From the NCBI GenBank assembly GCA_964580655.1, contig CAZOMR010000001.1, positions 1 through 48,418 of the forward strand: a stretch of 48,418 nucleotides of DNA, in the 5' to 3' direction. Below the pieces are notes generated by a model. The model ran no database searches. It was given only the letters and a program-made list of their open reading frames with translations, and was not told the DNA's origin. Shown here one piece after another: positions 34,088 through 42,717 of the stretch. The position numbers and the translations under genes were made by a program. Numbering within the stretch: position 1 is the stretch's first letter; each line of letters begins with the position of its first letter. The DNA is from CAZOMR01 sp964580655 (lineage in GTDB: Bacteria > RBG-13-61-14 > CAZOMR01).

Positions 34088-34543
34088 TTGGATGACCAGC
34101 AGAGAATTCTGATCCTGGATGATGAGGAATGTATCATCCAGGCTCTGGGAAAGATGCTCCGGAACCAGGGGTATGCCGTAATTGCCTGCCTACATCCGCA
34201 GGAGGCACTAAAGCGCCTGGAAGATAGTGCCATTGACCTGGTTATCTCGGATTTGAGAATGCCGGAGATGACCGGGATAGAGTTCCTGATTCAGGTGAAA
34301 GATATATGCCCGGGCGCGGCCGCAATTCTACTGATTGATCAAGAGGATCGAGAACTGGCCGTGGCCGCGATTAATCAGGGAACAGTTGATTGGTATGTGG
34401 AAAAACCCTGGGACGAGGAGATCATGAGGATAACGGTTGCCTCTACGCTGAGATACCGCCGGATTCTCCTGGAGAATAAAAAACTTCAACAGGTGATAGA
34501 GAAGCAGGGCAGGTATATATCTGCATTAGTCGTTACATCTTGA
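34088..34543 (+). CDS. Receiver-domain protein with altered switch residue
   Basis: A 151-aa receiver protein. The acidic pocket (Asp11, Asp12) and phosphoacceptor Asp55 in ISDLRMPEMTG are retained, and Lys106 in VEKPWDEE is present. The conserved Thr/Ser after beta-4 (LLTG in the neighbour) is replaced: the sequence is LLIDQED, so Ile83 occupies the switch position. Phosphorylation may occur, but the usual Thr-Tyr switch coupling should be altered. TTG 34088 is chosen because GGAGG (34076-34080) lies seven bases before it; TTG 34082 is too close. It begins 2 bases after the previous stop. Confidence 0.88.
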   Translation: MDDQQRILILDDEECIIQALGKMLRNQGYAVIACLHPQEALKRLEDSAIDLVISDLRMPEMTGIEFLIQVKDICPGAAAILLIDQEDRELAVAAINQGTVDWYVEKPWDEEIMRITVASTLRYRRILLENKKLQQVIEKQGRYISALVVTS

Positions 34544-34588
34544 GTTTGATCAAGGTTTTCGCTCTTGATCAAAAAAGGAGAGAAAAAG

Positions 34589-35269
34589 ATGACAAAGGAA
34601 ACCATCATGTTTGTTGATGATGAGGTTAATGTCCTTCATTCACTTCAGAGATTATTCCGCAAGGAAGGATACGAGATATTGACCTGCGTGAGCGGTGAAG
34701 AGGCCTTGAAGATTTTAGAGGAAAAGGATGTGCAGGTACTGATTGCGGACCAGCGAATGCCCGGGATGAAGGGAACAGAGCTTCTCAAGATAGTAAAGGC
34801 CCGCTATCCCCTGATCATCCGGATCATCTTGAGCGGGTTCAGCGATGTAGAAGACATCATAGAGGCCATCAATGAGGGTGAGATATATCGGTTCCTGCGT
34901 AAGCCGAATGACCTGACTGATCTCCGGCAGATCGTTCAGCGTGCACTTGATCAGAGCCGGGTGTTGAGAAAGGTGCATGATCTGAGCGAAATACTTCAAG
35001 ACCGTGAGAAAACCGCTTCATACAAGTTCAAGACCAGCTATGCCGGAGGCATGGTCAAGGTGGATCTGAATGGAGAAGACTGCGTCATCTCCCAGGAACA
35101 GGTGGTCGGGGTACTTAAGAGCCTGCTTGACCAGACGGTCAAAGACCTGCAACTGGATATCATCGGAGGGATACTGGTAAGACAAAAAGGCCGCATGACT
35201 CTCTATGCGGATATCGGGGGTGGGTTCCAGCTTGCCTTCGAGTTGCCGATAGAACAAAACAATGGATGA
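34589..35269 (+). CDS. Response regulator with uncharacterised C-terminal domain
   Basis: A 226-aa protein. The receiver (about residues 1-125) has FVDDE, phosphoacceptor Asp54 in IADQRMPGMKG, Ser in ILSGFSD and Lys in FLRKPND. After a linker comes an 80-residue alpha/beta domain (about 140-222; KVDLNGEDCVIS, IGGILVRQKGRM, IGGGFQLAFELP) that I do not recognise. ATG 34589 has AAAGGAG upstream; an in-frame TTG at 34565 lies before that site. Its last 8 bases overlap the sensor kinase ATG, so the two are translationally coupled and probably cognate. Confidence 0.88.
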   Translation: MTKETIMFVDDEVNVLHSLQRLFRKEGYEILTCVSGEEALKILEEKDVQVLIADQRMPGMKGTELLKIVKARYPLIIRIILSGFSDVEDIIEAINEGEIYRFLRKPNDLTDLRQIVQRALDQSRVLRKVHDLSEILQDREKTASYKFKTSYAGGMVKVDLNGEDCVISQEQVVGVLKSLLDQTVKDLQLDIIGGILVRQKGRMTLYADIGGGFQLAFELPIEQNNG

Positions 35270-38200
35270 TCGTGTCAGCGCTCAGATCACACGCGCCCTG
35301 ATTGAATACATGGAGAGGACGGGGGCCGATGTGGATGAATTGCTCTCCAGTGTGGATTACTCCCGTGACTATCTTTGTTCCCCCGGGAGATGGCTCACAA
35401 ACGAGGATTTGATTATTCTGTTCGCCCAGGCACGGAAACTCACACGCGATGCCCTCGTGCCATATTGGACCGGCCGCATACTGGTTGAATCCAGGAACCC
35501 GGAGATCATGAATCAGATGATCGGATACGAGAAAGGCCTGCAAGAGGTAATAATGAGGTTCCCGGAATGGATTCATCAGATATGCCCCAACAACCGCTTT
35601 GCAATAGAAAATTTCTCTCACAATGAATTGCTGGCGCGAGTTTCAGGGAGAAAGGAATGCCTGTACACGCGTGACTATTGCCTGTTCTTCAAGGGAATGC
35701 TGGAAGGGATTGTCCTTCTATACGGCTGTTCGCCAGAGACGGTAAGAGAGAAAACCTGCATGGTCTCCATTGATAGAGTCGGGGAAATAGATGGACATTG
35801 CTATCGAATTGATGATGAAGGCCAGGTGATCGAGTTCCAGGCAAACTCACCCGGCTCGCAAGAAAACGAAAGGGTGGTCGGAATACTTGATCCGGATCAA
35901 TCCTTCGAATATCACGGAACACGCTACGGGGCTCAGTATTGCACCTACCAGCTAACCTGGAAGGATCACCGCTCCATCATGAAAAGGGCCTGGGATATGA
36001 CCGGCGTCCGAATAATAAAGTTCGCAAGGCTTGTTCTCGCACTGGAGCACTCCACGGTCATGGATGGCGAGACATTTCAAAATATCACACATGACTGGCA
36101 ACACTGGGTTAGATGGGAAGCAAACTACCCCCTGACAAAGACCAAATACCTGGCCTACTTCGGGATCATAGTGCTGTCATCCCTTCCGGTCATGGGACAC
36201 TTCTTTGATACCATTGGCCACGACCTCTTTCGCGGATTCTCCACCATCGCGCTCTCCAGCCTTATATTAATCTTCGGATTCCTTATAACCAGGCTTCAAC
36301 TCGATAATTCAAGAAAAATCCTTCGCCAGAAACAGGAATCAGAGCAGTTTCTCCAAAGAGCCGGAGTGGGTGTAACCATGATCAACCAGAACTACGAGAT
36401 AGTCTATGCCAATCCTCTGGTCTTTAATCTCCATGGCGAGGTTATCGGCAAGAAATGCTATGAGGTATTGAGATGGGAAACCAGCCCGTGCCCTGGATGC
36501 GGATTACAAAAAGTCTTCAAAGATAAATGCAGGGAGCAGGCGGAGGTCAAGTACTTCACCAGGGACGGAAAGGAAAACTGGTTTTATGTTACATCCACGC
36601 CCCTGTTCGATAAGTATGAACAAGTGATCGGGATGCTGAACATATCTACCGACATCACGGAGAAGAAACAGCTTGAATTCGAGCTTGCTGAAAAACAGGC
36701 TGAACTGGAGACCTCGGAGGCGGAGTATCGCAACTTCATGGAGAACGCGGCCGATGCGATTGTCATCACCGACCTGGAGAGACGCCTGGTGGAAGCCAGC
36801 AAGCAGTTCTATCATCTGCTGGAGATACCGGAGGGCAGGGAACTCCAGGGGACCAATATTCTTGAGTCAGTGGTTTCCGGGCAGGAGGATACGCAAAAGC
36901 TCTTGTCAATCTCACAGGCCATGGTTCGAGACAAGAGTCCCGGGCAGTTCGATCTGAGGCTTGAGTGTCAAAGCGGACGCGCCATTGATGTGGAGGTCAG
37001 GGCTATCCCTATTATATACGAGGGCGAGGTCACCTGGATGCAGTATATCATGCGCGACATAACCGATCGCAAACAAAGGGATTTTGAGAAAAACCTGATG
37101 CTCTCGATCTCCAATGCGATCAAGGATGCACCCGGTCTACAGGAGTTGGTGGAACATGCGGCCCAGGGGATTTCAGAGATCATGCAGGTGCCCATCGCGG
37201 CTATATTCCTGAAGGACCCTGACCATCCTCAATTGCGCCTGGCCGCACACGTGGGACTCAGCCCGGAAGCGATCAGACATTTGACAAAGATCGCTATTGA
37301 CGGAAGCGCAAACGACCTTGCAAGCAGAAGCGCAATCCTCAATCGGCCTCTGGTGATATCCGATGTCGCACAACTGAAGATGAATTCCCAAACCCGGCTC
37401 CGCCTGGAGAGAATGGGCGTCTCATCAATAATCTGCATGCCCATGGTCATGGAAGAAAAGCTCCAGGGGGTGATCCAGATAACATCCCGCGAAACTGATT
37501 ACTTCAGCCAGGAGAAGATCAGTATACTCTCCCAGGTCGCAAACGAGTTGGCCGTGGGAATTGCAAGACAGCGACTTCGGGATGCACTCGAGCAGAAAAA
37601 CCGCGAACTGGTGAAGAAGCACAAGGAACTGGAAAACGCGACCATGCAACTCCTGCAGAGCGAGAAGATGGCATCCATCGGACAGCTTGCCGCAGGCGTG
37701 GCACATGAGATCAATAATCCCATGGGATTCATAAATTCCAATTTGAATGTGCTTGACGACTACCGGAAAGACCTGAAAAAGATTTTCCATGCTTACGAGA
37801 CCCTGTTCTCGGACATCAGCAGGATAAATCCGAAAGGGCCCATAGGCCAACAATTAGAGCAGATACAGGAAGCCAGGGATGAAATGGATTTTCCTCACTT
37901 GTTTGATGATTTAGATGCACTGATCCGGGAATCAAGGGAGGGAGCGGAGAGGGTCAAAAACATTATTCTAAACCTCAAGGAATTTTCACACCCGTCAAAA
38001 GGCGAGCCGGAACGGGCGGACATCAACTCCGGACTGGAAAGCACACTGAACATAGTGTGGAACGAGCTCAAATACAAGGCCGAGGTAAAGAAGGAATACG
38101 GAGAGTTGCCCAGGATCAAGTGCTATCCACGGGAGCTGAGCCAGGTGTTCATGAATATACTGATCAACGCGGCACAGGCCATCGAGAACAGGGGAGAGAT

Positions 38201-38498
38201 TGAACTCCGCACATGGAATGAGAACAACCATGTGTGCATACGGATACAAGACACAGGATGTGGAATGACACAGGAACAGATAAGCAAAATCTTCGACCCA
38301 TTTTACACTACCAAGGAAGTGGGAAAAGGCACAGGGCTCGGATTGAGCATCTCATACGGAATAGTGAAAAAGCACGGGGGGGAAATCAAGGTGGAGAGCG
38401 AGCCCGGAAAGGGAAGCGCCTTTACGATCATGCTCCCGGTTGATGGTCTGGATTCAAAGGACCAGGATGCCGAAAGGATCAAGAGCATACAGGGTTAG
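35262..38498 (+). CDS. Membrane sensor histidine kinase: novel N-terminal domain, PAS, PAS, GAF
   Basis: A 1078-aa kinase. The N-terminal 290 residues form a sensor domain I do not recognise, with several Cys and Trp. Two transmembrane helices follow (about 296-315 and 327-345). PAS1 (about 365-475) contains a Cys-rich SPCPGCGLQKVF turn. PAS2 lies at about 490-610 and a GAF domain at about 615-770. The dimerisation domain has the phosphorylated His815 in GVAHEINNPMG, with an unusually long helical insertion before the second helix. The ATPase domain has NAAQAI, DTGCGM, FDPFYTTK and GKGTGLGLS boxes. The C-terminal part is almost identical to that of the next kinase, including at DNA level. Confidence 0.93.
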   Translation: MDDRVSAQITRALIEYMERTGADVDELLSSVDYSRDYLCSPGRWLTNEDLIILFAQARKLTRDALVPYWTGRILVESRNPEIMNQMIGYEKGLQEVIMRFPEWIHQICPNNRFAIENFSHNELLARVSGRKECLYTRDYCLFFKGMLEGIVLLYGCSPETVREKTCMVSIDRVGEIDGHCYRIDDEGQVIEFQANSPGSQENERVVGILDPDQSFEYHGTRYGAQYCTYQLTWKDHRSIMKRAWDMTGVRIIKFARLVLALEHSTVMDGETFQNITHDWQHWVRWEANYPLTKTKYLAYFGIIVLSSLPVMGHFFDTIGHDLFRGFSTIALSSLILIFGFLITRLQLDNSRKILRQKQESEQFLQRAGVGVTMINQNYEIVYANPLVFNLHGEVIGKKCYEVLRWETSPCPGCGLQKVFKDKCREQAEVKYFTRDGKENWFYVTSTPLFDKYEQVIGMLNISTDITEKKQLEFELAEKQAELETSEAEYRNFMENAADAIVITDLERRLVEASKQFYHLLEIPEGRELQGTNILESVVSGQEDTQKLLSISQAMVRDKSPGQFDLRLECQSGRAIDVEVRAIPIIYEGEVTWMQYIMRDITDRKQRDFEKNLMLSISNAIKDAPGLQELVEHAAQGISEIMQVPIAAIFLKDPDHPQLRLAAHVGLSPEAIRHLTKIAIDGSANDLASRSAILNRPLVISDVAQLKMNSQTRLRLERMGVSSIICMPMVMEEKLQGVIQITSRETDYFSQEKISILSQVANELAVGIARQRLRDALEQKNRELVKKHKELENATMQLLQSEKMASIGQLAAGVAHEINNPMGFINSNLNVLDDYRKDLKKIFHAYETLFSDISRINPKGPIGQQLEQIQEARDEMDFPHLFDDLDALIRESREGAERVKNIILNLKEFSHPSKGEPERADINSGLESTLNIVWNELKYKAEVKKEYGELPRIKCYPRELSQVFMNILINAAQAIENRGEIELRTWNENNHVCIRIQDTGCGMTQEQISKIFDPFYTTKEVGKGTGLGLSISYGIVKKHGGEIKVESEPGKGSAFTIMLPVDGLDSKDQDAERIKSIQG

Positions 38499-38510
38499 GA
38501 GAACCTGGCT

Positions 38511-40118
38511 ATGAAAAGTATTTCTGAAGACAAACAAGAAAAAGTATTCGCACAAATTTGCAAATGCGCATTTGATTCCAACCAGGACGGAATAGCAATC
38601 TTCAACATTGAAGCCGAACTTGAATTCGCAAATAACGCGTTTGTGAAATTATCAGGATACCAGAGTCAAGCGGAAATCCAGGGATTGAACATGAATAAAT
38701 TCTTTCCCCCTGAAGAGGCCAGCATACTCGTTGAGGCGATCCGAAAATGTAAGCGAACTGAAACCATCAAGATGAATGACGCCCGGGCACAGATGAAAAA
38801 CGGCGAGATTCTCCCGGTATCAGTGTATGCCTTTGTCATCTACGATGATGATGACCAGAAAGCAGGATTGACGTGCTCGATCAGGGACATCACGGACAGA
38901 AAGCGCGCGGAAGAGAATTTGTGCCAGAGCGACGAGAGGTATCAGGCACTGTTTGACCGCTCACTTGATTTAGTATACATCAGTGATTTTGAGGGAAAAT
39001 TTATTGACGCAAACCCCGCGGCCCTGAATCTGCTCGGATACAAAAAGGAGGATATTCTTTGTCTTGATTTCGCATCCTTACTGTCTCAGGACCAAATGCC
39101 AGAGGCCATTAAATCTCTTGAAGAATTAAAAGAAACAGGTTCTCAAAAAGAGTTAACAGAGTTCAAATTGAAATGCAAAGACGGTGAATATATAGATGTC
39201 GAGAGCAAGGCGTCTGTTATTTATCAGGATGGAAAGCCTTACGCAATTCTGGGGATTGCAAGAGACATCACGGAGCGCAAGCGGGCAGAGAAAGAGAAGG
39301 AGAAAATCTTCATCACCCTGGCGCAAACGGAAAAGCTCGCGTCCCTCGGAAGGCTCGCCGGGGGAATGGCACATGAGATCAATAATCCACTTGGATACAT
39401 CCACGCCAATTTGAATGTCCTGAACGAATATCACGAAAGCATGCTTCAGGCCTTCCGCGTTTACGATGATCTTGTGTTCAAAAAAATTAATGAGCTTGAT
39501 GCAAAAAAGCTGGATCAAGAAAGAAAAAGGCTTGCTGATCTGAAGCAACAACTGGACCTTGACTACCTGTTTGAGGACTTCCAGGCCCTTATACGCGAGA
39601 CACGCGAAGGGGTGGACAGGGTAAGTAAAATTGTCAAAAGCATGGGTAAACTTTCAGATACCCCGGCATACAAGGCGGAATGGGCGGACATCAATGAAAG
39701 CATGGAAAGCACACTGAACATGGTGTGGAACGAACTAAAGTACAAAGCCGAGGTGAAAAAGGAATACGGAGAGTTGCCCCAGATCAAGTGTTATCCCGGG
39801 GAGCTGAGCCAGGTCTTCATGAATATCCTGACCAATGCGGCCCAGGCAATCAAGGCCCGGGGAAAAATTCATGTTCGCACATGGACAGGGGACGGCTATG
39901 TGAATGTGGAGATCAAGGACACGGGAAAGGGGATAAGCGAGGATCATCTCAAGAATATTTTCGACCCTTTTTACACTACCAAGGAAGTGGGAAAAGGCAC
40001 AGGCCTCGGATTGAGCATCTCTTACGGAATAGTGAAAAAGCACGGCGGAGAGATCAAGGTGGAGAGCGAGCCTGGAAAGGGCTCAACATTTACAATTAGT
40101 TTGCCGATAGAAACATGA
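38511..40118 (+). CDS. Cytoplasmic PAS-PAS histidine kinase
   Basis: A 535-aa kinase without transmembrane segments. Two PAS domains (about residues 12-130 and 140-255) are each followed by the PAC motif RDITDRKRAEE or RDITERKRAEK. The H-box is GMAHEINNPLG (His288), followed by a long helical insertion as in the preceding kinase. The ATPase domain has NAAQAI, DTGKGI, FDPFYTTK and GKGTGLGLS. It starts 13 bases after the previous stop and its stop overlaps the next ATG (ATGA). It is likely cytosolic and senses redox or a small ligand through PAS. Confidence 0.95.
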   Translation: MKSISEDKQEKVFAQICKCAFDSNQDGIAIFNIEAELEFANNAFVKLSGYQSQAEIQGLNMNKFFPPEEASILVEAIRKCKRTETIKMNDARAQMKNGEILPVSVYAFVIYDDDDQKAGLTCSIRDITDRKRAEENLCQSDERYQALFDRSLDLVYISDFEGKFIDANPAALNLLGYKKEDILCLDFASLLSQDQMPEAIKSLEELKETGSQKELTEFKLKCKDGEYIDVESKASVIYQDGKPYAILGIARDITERKRAEKEKEKIFITLAQTEKLASLGRLAGGMAHEINNPLGYIHANLNVLNEYHESMLQAFRVYDDLVFKKINELDAKKLDQERKRLADLKQQLDLDYLFEDFQALIRETREGVDRVSKIVKSMGKLSDTPAYKAEWADINESMESTLNMVWNELKYKAEVKKEYGELPQIKCYPGELSQVFMNILTNAAQAIKARGKIHVRTWTGDGYVNVEIKDTGKGISEDHLKNIFDPFYTTKEVGKGTGLGLSISYGIVKKHGGEIKVESEPGKGSTFTISLPIET

Positions 40119-41380
40119 GTTACGCAAGCGATGCCGCGAGAGAGGACACGGCTGAGAACGCCGAGCTCAAGGACTGGTCCGAGCGACTCAGGTCATTGAG
40201 CGTGCTGTTCGTGGATGACGAGTCAAATGTGCTCCGCTCTATTGCACGAGTGCTCCGACACGAGCCATACAGGATTATTACTGCCAGCTCCGCATCTGAA
40301 GGCCTGGAGATACTGAATTCGCAACCGGTCCAGATGATCGTATCAGACCAGCGCATGCCGAAGATAACAGGAATCGAGTTTCTTGAGAAGGCCCGCGAGA
40401 TTTCCCCCGACACGATCAGGTTGATGCTAACAGGATACAGCGACCTGAAAACAGCGGAAGAGGCTATCAACAAGGTGGAGATATACCGCTTTCTATCAAA
40501 GCCCTGGAATGACGAGGACCTGAAGGCCACCATCCGACAGGGACTGATGAAATGGAGTTTGAAAAAGGACAATGAGAGGATGATGCAGATCATCGAGGAG
40601 CAGAACGGGGAGCTATGGGACCTCAATCAGAACCTGGAGAGGAAGGTGGAGGAAAGAACATGTGAGTTGAAGCAAGCAGAGGCCAGGTTGATTCAATCGG
40701 AAAAGATGGCTTCGGTAGGACTCCTGGCCGGCGGGATAGCACATGAGATCAATAATCCTCTGGCAGGAATCATGGGGATTACCCAAACTCTGATCATGGA
40801 ACTTGAGGGTAATAAAGATGCGGTGGATGATCTTAAGACCATTGAGAGGGCCGCAATTCAGTGCAAGGAGATAGTGCAAAACCTCTTGAAATTCTCCAGG
40901 CAGGATGTCAATAAAAAACGAGAACCCGTGGACATCCCCCTGATCTTCCAGCACTCCCTGAACCTTATCGGCTATATCTTTCGAGATTCACATATCCAGA
41001 TCACGCAGGAATACGACCCGGAACTCCCTTTATTGAGAGGCAATCCCAACCAGCTCCAGCAGGTGATTATCAACCTGCTTACCAATGCCCAACAGGCCAT
41101 GAGAAAAGGAGGAACCGTCAGTATAAGAGGCAAGAAGACCGAAAACGGCGGACTGATAGTGGAAGTGGAGGATCAGGGGGAAGGCATTCCCGAATCAATT
41201 CGAGCCAAGATATTCGATCCGTTTTTTACGACAAAGCCGGAAGGGAAGGGCACAGGTCTCGGTTTATCCGTGAGCTGGGGCATCATCCGTGATCACGGTG
41301 GAAGGATCGAGGTGACAAGTGAGGTCGGCAGGGGAACATGTATGAGGCTCGTCTTTGATGCCGCACAGGATTACTTTTGA
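40115..41380 (+). CDS. Receiver-histidine kinase hybrid (REC-HK)
   Basis: A 421-aa protein with the receiver first. VDDE (about residues 33-36), Asp78 in VSDQRMPKITG, Thr in LTGYSD and Lys in FLSKPWND are present. A coiled coil (about 150-195) follows, then an H-box GIAHEINNPLA (His210) and the ATPase domain (NAQQAM, DQGEGI, FDPFFTTKPEG, GTGLGLSVSWG). It has no insertion in the dimerisation domain, unlike the two upstream kinases. The N-terminal receiver makes it a kinase controlled by another kinase's phosphoryl transfer. It is coupled to the upstream kinase by ATGA overlap. Confidence 0.95.
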   Translation: MSYASDAAREDTAENAELKDWSERLRSLSVLFVDDESNVLRSIARVLRHEPYRIITASSASEGLEILNSQPVQMIVSDQRMPKITGIEFLEKAREISPDTIRLMLTGYSDLKTAEEAINKVEIYRFLSKPWNDEDLKATIRQGLMKWSLKKDNERMMQIIEEQNGELWDLNQNLERKVEERTCELKQAEARLIQSEKMASVGLLAGGIAHEINNPLAGIMGITQTLIMELEGNKDAVDDLKTIERAAIQCKEIVQNLLKFSRQDVNKKREPVDIPLIFQHSLNLIGYIFRDSHIQITQEYDPELPLLRGNPNQLQQVIINLLTNAQQAMRKGGTVSIRGKKTENGGLIVEVEDQGEGIPESIRAKIFDPFFTTKPEGKGTGLGLSVSWGIIRDHGGRIEVTSEVGRGTCMRLVFDAAQDYF

Positions 41381-41411
41381 GTCCACTCAAAAAAGAAAGG
41401 GGATAGAATCA

Positions 41412-41834
41412 ATGACAAAGAAATTGATCTTCGTGGTAGACGACGACACGATTTTGAGAAATGCCATCAAGCGATTCCTCTGTTCGCGCGGCTTTGAAGT
41501 CAAGGCCCTGGAAGACGGCTTTGATGTGCTTCTACTTTGTGAATACCTCCACCCGGACCTCATAATCAGCGACATCCGTATGCCAAAGCTGGACGGCATA
41601 ACACTCCTGGAGGGCCTGAGGAATCGCGAGGCGACCAGAGACATCCCGGTGATCTTTATGTCGGCTTTCGGCAATGATGAAATTCTGGATAAGGCCAGGG
41701 AACTCGGAGCTGAGTTCTTCCTTCTTAAGCCGTTTCAGGTGAGCTATTTGGAAGAGGTGATTGAACACGCACTTACCGAAGAATATATCATCAACCAGAA
41801 TAACCAGAGCTATTTATTGAATCAAGGAGGATAG
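41412..41834 (+). CDS. Single-domain response regulator (REC)
   Basis: A 140-aa stand-alone receiver of CheY type. VVDDD (Asp10, Asp11), phosphoacceptor Asp54 in ISDIRMPKLDG, Ser in FMSAFGND and Lys in FLLKPF are all present. ATG 41412 follows AAAGGGG. An in-frame ATG at 41355 lies within the preceding gene and is rejected. It ends 4 bases before the next start. It is more NtrC/CheY-like than the three receivers sharing the DQRMP and YRFL-KP pattern. Confidence 0.93.
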   Translation: MTKKLIFVVDDDTILRNAIKRFLCSRGFEVKALEDGFDVLLLCEYLHPDLIISDIRMPKLDGITLLEGLRNREATRDIPVIFMSAFGNDEILDKARELGAEFFLLKPFQVSYLEEVIEHALTEEYIINQNNQSYLLNQGG

Positions 41835-41838
41835 AACC

Positions 41839-42267
41839 TTGCTTGAATATAAGGAACAAGAAAAACGAATGGAAAAAACTCAAGAGCATAAGTTCGACCG
41901 GGAACTCACCTTCCGAGAGGCCATTCTCAATGACGAAGCCTCTGTTTACCTCGATCATGTCATAACACTGGCTGAACTACCTTGCGCGCTTATGGGGCCT
42001 TCCGGAGAGAATGTCTGCTCATACCGCTTGAGCCCAGGCAAAGATTTAATGTCCTTGATAAAAGAAAAGGGCCTGCCCGAAAAGCCTACCTGCTACAGGG
42101 GCCGAAACGGCTCGGATTGCTGGGGATTCCCGGTTAAACACGAGGGCGAAACATTCGGCGTGCTTCTGGTCGAGCAGATACTTGAGGCGGGCCCAAAGCC
42201 GCATTATCAAAAGATAAACAGCATGATTGTATTGATAGAAAAATTCTTGAACCTTAAACATCAATAG
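41839..42267 (+). CDS. Cys-containing GAF-like sensor protein, possibly truncated
   Basis: A 142-aa protein of unrecognised family; the alpha/beta pattern with SGENVCSYRLSPG and a WGFPVKHEGETFGVLLVEQ strand pair is GAF-like. Four cysteines (Cys49, Cys60, Cys85, Cys94) suggest metal or redox sensing. TTG 41839 follows GGAGG at eight bases. The TAG stop is followed in the same frame by 23 sense codons (42268-42336) that read like a continuing coiled-coil helix, so the gene may be a shortened remnant of a larger sensor. It is the last gene of the signalling array. Confidence 0.6.
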   Translation: MLEYKEQEKRMEKTQEHKFDRELTFREAILNDEASVYLDHVITLAELPCALMGPSGENVCSYRLSPGKDLMSLIKEKGLPEKPTCYRGRNGSDCWGFPVKHEGETFGVLLVEQILEAGPKPHYQKINSMIVLIEKFLNLKHQ

Positions 42268-42270
42268 CGA

Positions 42271-42339
42271 ATGATTTCAGAGGTGCATGACATATCTCTG
42301 GAGCTTTCATACCAGGAACTGCTTGAGAAGAACAAATAA
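42271..42339 (+). pseudogene. In-frame remnant after the amber stop
   Basis: In frame with the preceding gene, ATG 42271 begins 22 codons reading MISEVHDISLELSYQELLEK and ending TAA. The composition resembles the coiled-coil linker seen before kinase or cyclase output domains. It has no ribosome site of its own. It may be the decayed continuation of the upstream gene or a chance ORF. Confidence 0.35.
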
Positions 42340-42387
42340 CAGCATAAAAATCAGACCGGCATAAAAGGCAGTGAGATCTGGAATCCG

Positions 42388-42572
42388 GGATTTGAGATCT
42401 GAGATTTGAGATCTGAGATTTGAGATCTGAGATTTGAGATCTGAGATTTGAGATCTGNNNNNNNNNNNNNNNNNNNNNNNNNNNNNNNNNNNNNNNNNNN
42501 NNNNNNNNNNNNNNNNNNNNNNNNNNNNNNNNNNNNNNNNNNNNNNNNNNNNNNNNNAGATTTGAGATCTTT
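42388..42572 (+). repeat. 14-bp tandem repeat interrupted by the scaffold gap
   Basis: Five consecutive units of GAGATTTGAGATCT (the first with two changes) occupy 42388-42457, and about one more unit follows the gap at 42558-42572. Copy number is unknown. The rest of the spacer 42268-42717 holds only the remnant ORF and a palindromic element. Confidence 0.9.
42458..42557. other. Assembly gap of 100 N
   Basis: Exactly 100 undetermined bases, the usual placeholder for a gap of unknown size. It lies inside the tandem repeat, which explains why assembly failed there. The true distance between the signalling array and RNase J is therefore unknown. Confidence 0.99.
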
Positions 42573-42612
42573 ACCCCTTTACTCTTCCATGTTTCTCAAG
42601 ACGCTTGAACCC

Positions 42613-42672
42613 TGCACAGCTTTTGTAAGGGCGACTGGCCGGCCTACAGCCCGTCTGGGTCGCCCCTGTGCA
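42613..42672. repeat. REP-like palindromic element
   Basis: TGCACAG (42613-42619) pairs with CTGTGCA (42666-42672), and GGGCGAC (42629-42635) pairs with GTCGCCC (42659-42665). The centre has GGCCGGCC. It lies about 45 bases before the RNase J start. Confidence 0.65.
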
Positions 42673-42717
42673 CTATGAACTTGACAATTTTTTTGAAAGC
42701 GATTAGCGTAAGCCGCA

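Noticed and set aside
42448..42678. Apparent ORF running through the N gap
   Set aside because: It is formed by undetermined bases and the repeat, so it is not a gene.
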